Program-made: the position numbers and the translations under genes | Source: Timema cristinae | Lineage: Eukaryota; Arthropoda; Insecta; Phasmatodea; Timematidae | Direction of reading: 5' to 3' | Assembly: GCA_039000515.1 (NCBI GenBank) | Contig: JBCFYV010000024.1 | Coordinates: 42,419,979-42,483,978, forward strand | DNA length: 64,000 bases | Shown here: positions 59,843 to 64,000 of the stretch, in pieces | Layout: each line of letters opens with the position of its first letter | How positions within the stretch are numbered: the stretch's first letter is position 1 | Notes under the pieces: model-generated | What the model was told of the DNA's origin: nothing | The model's database searches: none | Seen by the model: only the letters and a program-made list of their open reading frames with translations

Positions 59843-60105
59843 AATTAAATATTATAATTTAAACAGTTAATAAGTTGGTAGATATATTAAGTGAAATTAC
59901 ATTCAAAATGTATGATTAGGTTTTAGATCAGGTGGAAAAAATATTTAAATTATAAACAATTAAAATGAAAATTAAAAATGTATTCAACAACTTGATCATA
60001 CTTGACATATGTTTTTACAACTGAAGTAAAACTTATCATACATTTTGAATGTAATTTCACTAAATAAATCTACCAACTTATTAACTTTAAATTATAATAT
60101 TTAGT
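59843..60105. mobile_element. Fold-back (palindromic) element, 263 bp
   Basis: Arms of about 82 bases are near-perfect complements: TTAAATATTATAATTTAAA through AGTGAAATTACATTC and AAAATGTATGAT on the left, mirrored on the right, with a roughly 100-base AT-rich loop. No coding capacity. Confidence 0.85.
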
Positions 60106-60371
60106 TATTTATATATATAGATAGATAGAAGAGAGAGATAAAGAGCAATCTAAACTTTTAAATTATAACCACTCTAATTTCAACCACTTTTAAAATATTT
60201 TCTAAAATGTCATTTATTTATTATTTTTAACAATAAATTATTAAAACGAATGAATAAGGTGTGCAAACATTATGCTTTGCACATAATTGTAACTATTATT
60301 TGTTTTTCACTAAGCTCTAGATATATAAATATAAATTTAGTTAGGCATTCGTTTTAGATTAAGTTTAGTTG

Positions 60372-60373
<2 letters not shown>

Positions 60374-60420
<47 letters not shown>
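60374..60420. repeat. (TA)n microsatellite
   Basis: About 22 uninterrupted AT units. Confidence 0.92.
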
Positions 60421-60421
<1 letters not shown>

Positions 60422-60424
60422 TAT

Positions 60425-61415
60425 ATAAAACGCCTTCAAATTCGTTCATGTTTATTCAAAATGTAACAGGAAGACATCTGAGAGTTATTTGAAAATATTT
60501 AATTTAAATGGACCTTCCTTTCATCAAAAATATATATATAGAATATTCCTTACTAAAACTAATTTACATGAATGAGTGTTTTAACAATAATTTAAATTTG
60601 AACTGTGATGTATCACTTCAATCCCTATTTAGAAATGTAGAACAATATATACATACATTGTTTTACCATTCCATAATTTTTGGAAATAAATTGTTTGGTA
60701 AAAAACGATCACTGAAGAAAATTATTTACAATACCTACAAAAAAATTGTTCAAAATATTATAAAACTAATTGTCACTCAAATAAATTAACTCTGTGTTTC
60801 ACTATAATTTGTTTTCATTCAATTTCAAATCAATTCAAATATTTTTTTAAATAGATTTTCTAGCTATTTTTAATCGATTCATCTAGTTTATAGCTAACAA
60901 AATTAGATGAAAATTATTCAGAAGTTCACATTTATTCTGGTACTGAGAGGTCCAAGACACAATAACAATATTTTGAAACACTAAAATTGAAAAATGATCA
61001 GCAATAAATAAAATCTAATTCTTAGATGTCTGTATTTTTGAGAAAAAAATTCGTACGTCTATAAAATACTCGTATTAATAAGTATCCGCATAATATCCGA
61101 ATAAACGCTTACCACTGCATTTGTTTTGTGCTGTATTTACTCTTGTGAAAGTAAATTTATTTTGATATGCTTAAAAATCATGGCAAAGTGGCATTTTGGG
61201 TACAAATAATTAGAATAAAACAAAATGTTAATGGATCAAATAGAAAAGTTATTTTATTGGTTAAATGGGTTAATTTTACATCTAAACATCATATTCTTTT
61301 AATTGAAAAATGACACCTGGATACGGAAATCAAACCCGAAACCTTTGGTATAGTACGTCGACCTTGAACATACCGTTTTTAACGGCAACATTTATAAACA
61401 CGTTTCAATCATAGA
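60425..61415. other. Intergenic DNA, AT-rich
   Basis: An open frame at 60508-60789 has the Asn/Ile/Lys-rich composition expected from AT-rich noncoding DNA; not called. Confidence 0.4.
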
Positions 61416-61420
61416 CGTTT

Positions 61421-61800
61421 TATTAAGGTGGGTGGGAAGAGAACTTTATATAAGAGGTCAGTGTTTTTGGAGTTTTTATGGCAAAACATTTTATTGCAAA
61501 AAGTAAATAAAATATTACACCAGTACAAGCATGGAATTTAATTTTTTTTCACATGATAACCTCAAAAAAAGGTTAATATATGTTAAGGGGGTTCTGGAAT
61601 TTAATGATAACTTTTTCTCTTCATATAAAATGTTTGTCATTTAATGCCGCTATGCTCATGGCATATATTCCACAACTGTTGATATCACTGTGAAGAAAAT
61701 TAAATTCTATGTTTATTTATTCAGGACAAAAAATTATTTTATAGTAAAAACTGCAAAAACACTGCCAGTCTATCACGTCCCCTTCCATCCCACCTTAATA
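61421..61800 (-). mobile_element. TIR DNA element, 380 bp
   Basis: Ends TATTAAGGTGGGTGGGAAG and CTTCCATCCCACCTTAATA are complements with one gap, and the inner arms also match loosely (AGTGTTTTTGGAGTTTTTA and its complement). No transposase seen. Confidence 0.75.
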
Positions 61801-61916
61801 TAAAAACCTAGAGAAAGAGTTCGGAATAATTTAATAGATAATCTCGATTTATAGGAGATTCAACCGCAATGTGAATATTATCAATTATGTAAATGTTGGC
61901 CTCACCGTGTCCTGAG

Positions 61917-62241
61917 CTACTGGTGAGGATCAGAACACACTTCCGGACCGCTGTACCACTGGTGGACATCGGAATATGTCTTGGGTTGAAGTCCCGGGTC
62001 GTTCAGCTTCTGACACAACTGACAGAGAGCGAGGTTTTCCGGTGTGTCAACCGCCTCGTAGTGATCTTTCCACCAGAAATATCGGGCGTAATCCTCGGGA
62101 GTTCTGTCCAGGTGCATGAGGAACTCCGCCAGACTACGGGCGTCGGGGAAACTTCGGGCGTCGATATAGGAACCAGGCGGCGCCAGGCGTCCGTAGTCTA
62201 CACCGCCATATACCACCGGTACTAAGTTGTATTTCATGTAT
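61917..62241 (-). CDS. Alpha-1,3-fucosyltransferase, C-terminal exon (partial)
   Basis: GT10-family Golgi enzyme that transfers fucose from GDP-fucose to glycan GlcNAc. The exon starts after TTGTTGAACCAG (phase 2 acceptor at 62244-62242) and reads YMKYNLVPVVYGGVDYGRLAPPGSYIDA, then FLMHLDRTPEDYARYFWWKDHY, then LCQLCQKLNDP, ending TAG at 61919-61917. VPVVYGG-DY--APP-SYIDA and YFWWK-HY are family hallmarks of the GDP-fucose-binding C-terminal half. Gly stands where most relatives have His (PPHSYI). About 107 residues are present of a usual 350-450, so the 5' exons lie at higher coordinates, probably outside the window. The gene points away from Gpb5's end and converges on it. Confidence 0.85.
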
Positions 62242-62340
62242 CTGGTTCAACAAGAAGGATTATTACATTCCTAATTGGATATTTGGATTAGTATATTTGA
62301 GTTAAAAGGTTATTTGAAGTTTATTTTCAAGATCTTTTAT

Positions 62341-62585
62341 TTTTAGTGCCACATCTTACCAACCCTTTGAGTTAGACCCTTATCTACTAATTCTCTAATG
62401 TTCTAAGATAAGGACTGTTGGGATTTAGAGGAAGTGTACATACATTTGCGTGGAGGGAGAGTAGGAGGCAATTTATTATAAACACACTCTCAGTACAGCT
62501 GACCGGTATTCGAGCCTCAATTTTCCCGTCATCGACAGTCTAGTATATTGCGAGAGTGACGTCTTAGACTATGTGGCCACCAAAG
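62341..62585 (-). mobile_element. SINE family B copy next to the fucosyltransferase exon
   Basis: Tail AGTGCCACATCTTACCAACC, body TGCGTGGAGGGAGAGTAGG, head complement GTGGCCACCAAAGC. Confidence 0.72.
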
Positions 62586-62907
62586 CAGATTATAAAATTT
62601 AGAAATATATGAATTAATGCAGATGCTATTCCTAAGGATTCATAAAGAGTTACAATAATTTAAGACATATAATTACAAAAAAAGTCAGATTTCTAAAAAT
62701 AGATATTAGTAAAAATCTTCTCATTAAATTAAATAAATAAATACCTAAATGCAGTAAACACGGTCCTTAATCACCACCACTAATCTTTAATTTTGCATTA
62801 TGAATTATATGGAAATTATGCTAACAATTCACTTCAAAGAAAACCATTTTCTATTTCAAACCAATTACTAATTATATCGATGACTATACGAATTGGTCAA
62901 AGTATAC

Positions 62908-63048
62908 CTGAGTAGTTTGTTTCTCTGTGACGCTGTCCTCGAAAGAAAGAAAGTTAAATGGTGTAATCACCACCAACCATCAGTTGAAAAAACTATTCGG
63001 CGCGTGACTTTGACGAAATAAGTGATCGAAATCTTCCTGCAAGTCCAT
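62908..63048 (-). pseudogene. Possible decayed fucosyltransferase upstream exon
   Basis: On the minus strand an AG acceptor (63051-63049) and a GTATAC donor (62907) bracket 141 bases ending FLSFEDSVTEKQTTQ. FLSFE(N)S followed by (D)YVTEK is a GT10 motif directly preceding the known C-terminal exon, but here the Cys-x-Asp-Tyr linker is missing, there is an in-frame stop 24 codons before the end, and the phase does not fit the next exon. Weak; may be chance similarity. Confidence 0.3.
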
Positions 63049-63076
63049 CTGAAATTAATCCTTTTAATCCCTTCCG

Positions 63077-63303
63077 AATAGTCTAAGGCGTTATTCTCGT
63101 GTTAGACTGGACTGCTAATGACGTGTATATCGGGATTCAAATCCCCGTTAGATCTACTGAGATTTTTTTTTTTTTCTAAATTGTTGACCACTCTCATTCC
63201 ACGTAAATGCTGGTATTTTACCTCTAAAACTATTCCTTCCTTATCCCTACCCCATTAGATTAATTATCAGGTGGGGTGGGAAAGGATGTTATAATAAATG
63301 TCT
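63077..63303 (+). mobile_element. SINE family B-like copy with an unusual 3' end
   Basis: Box B GGGATTCAAATCCCC and body are B, but after CCCCATTAGATTAATTATCA it continues with GGTGGGGTGGGAAAGGATG instead of the shared hairpin tail. The same ending recurs at 63893-64000. Confidence 0.6.
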
Positions 63304-63454
63304 ACATGATTTTACATGTAGTAGGGGGTGAGTTAAAAAACAAAATTAAGCGAAAGCGTTACGTGGTTTATGAACTACCCCTATCCAGTGAAATTTCTTT
63401 AACCCGCACCATGTCTCTGCAGAGAGGATTGTGTTGCTGCTGTTAGAAGGCGAA

Positions 63455-63734
63455 GCGATAGCGGCCAAAGGTGACCTGGTGGTCTAAGGGTAAGGTGTCA
63501 GACTTCTGTGCTGGCGGCCGGGGTTCAATCCTCGGTCCCGGCACAGATTTATCTGATTACCAAACCCTTCCTTCACCTCTGACAAGACATCTTGTGAATG
63601 TGGGGAATGCCAGGCCTCCACCGTGGTTCGGATTCCACGTTAAACTGTAGGTCCTTCATTTCATATCACAATCACCCTACCATTACACATTAGCGTAAGT
63701 GCGTATAACCCGAATGGGTAGTAAGACGCGGTGC

Positions 63735-63772
<38 letters not shown>

Positions 63773-63785
63773 TGATAGCGGCAAA
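63455..63785 (+). mobile_element. SINE family A copy
   Basis: Full length, near consensus; GATAGCGGC(C)AAA is duplicated on both sides. Confidence 0.92.
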
Positions 63786-63892
63786 CACTAGACACACATG
63801 GAGCAAAACAAATTAAAGCTAGATCTTCATAACGTTTTTATTTTTCCGTCACTTCTTCCTACCCATCCGATTTATTCACACTTGACTACAGT

Positions 63893-64000
63893 AAATGCGT
63901 AAATGCTGATATAATACCTCTAACACTATTCCTTCCTTATCCCTACCCCATTAGATTGATTATCAGGTGGGGTGGGAAAGGATGTTATAATTAATGTTTA
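63893..64000 (+). repeat. Second copy of the 63.2-kb ending
   Basis: From GTAAATGCTGATA to the window edge it matches 63202-63303 closely, including CTATTCCTTCCTTATCCC and GGTGGGGTGGGAAAGG. Confidence 0.85.

Noticed and set aside
60508..60789. 93-codon open frame upstream of the fucosyltransferase
   Set aside because: Composition is what AT-rich noncoding DNA gives, with no motif, no splice signals and no context.

Overview
This is eukaryotic nuclear DNA from an invertebrate animal, most likely an arthropod. Short GC-richer exons with standard GT/AG junctions sit in long AT-rich introns packed with tRNA-derived SINEs, small inverted-repeat DNA transposons and decayed LINE pieces. The proteins recognised (arthropod-style aldo-keto reductase, Kelch-like 10, the GPB5 beta subunit of the thyrostimulin-type hormone, and a GT10 fucosyltransferase) fit a protostome, but no species can be named from sequence alone.

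Layout. (1) 5738-12486, minus strand: a complete six-exon aldo-keto reductase of about 331 residues with an intact D-Y-K-H catalytic set. (2) 18198-34900, plus strand: a nine-exon Kelch-like 10 (BTB-BACK-six Kelch repeats, a Cullin-3 substrate adaptor) with an unusual Asn/Asp-rich C-terminal tail and an apparent one-base frameshift in exon 2. (3) About 37186-58636, plus strand: glycoprotein hormone beta-5, with two coding exons plus a probable 5' exon whose join would split the start codon AT|G across a 13-kb intron. (4) 61917-62241, minus strand: the last exon of an alpha-1,3-fucosyltransferase whose 5' part lies beyond or is decayed. The genes have unrelated roles; no functional cluster is evident.

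Repeats fill most of the rest. SINE family A (12 copies, young, several with perfect target-site duplications), family B with subtype B2 (about 34 copies), family C (3) and family D (2) have different tRNA-like heads. A, B and B2 share one 3' tail ending in a CCCGAACGGG hairpin and a TAA-type microsatellite, which points to one shared LINE partner. A copies are nested in B, C and D copies, giving a relative chronology. DNA elements include three palindromic TA-flanked MITEs, a 612-bp mariner-like relic, a second TIR family and a 263-bp fold-back element.

The most striking observation is a recurring intron architecture: in three unrelated genes a tandem repeat array abuts a 3' splice site. In Gpb5 and the aldo-keto reductase the repeat unit is visibly a decayed copy of the intron/exon junction itself (acceptor plus first codons), and nearly all copies I read carry an in-frame stop soon after the decoy acceptor. 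In KLHL10 the 45-bp unit is open, a multiple of three, and its decoy acceptor has the same phase as the real one, so its use would insert multiples of 15 residues. This may be a new class of 'junction minisatellite' and is the best candidate for an undescribed system here.
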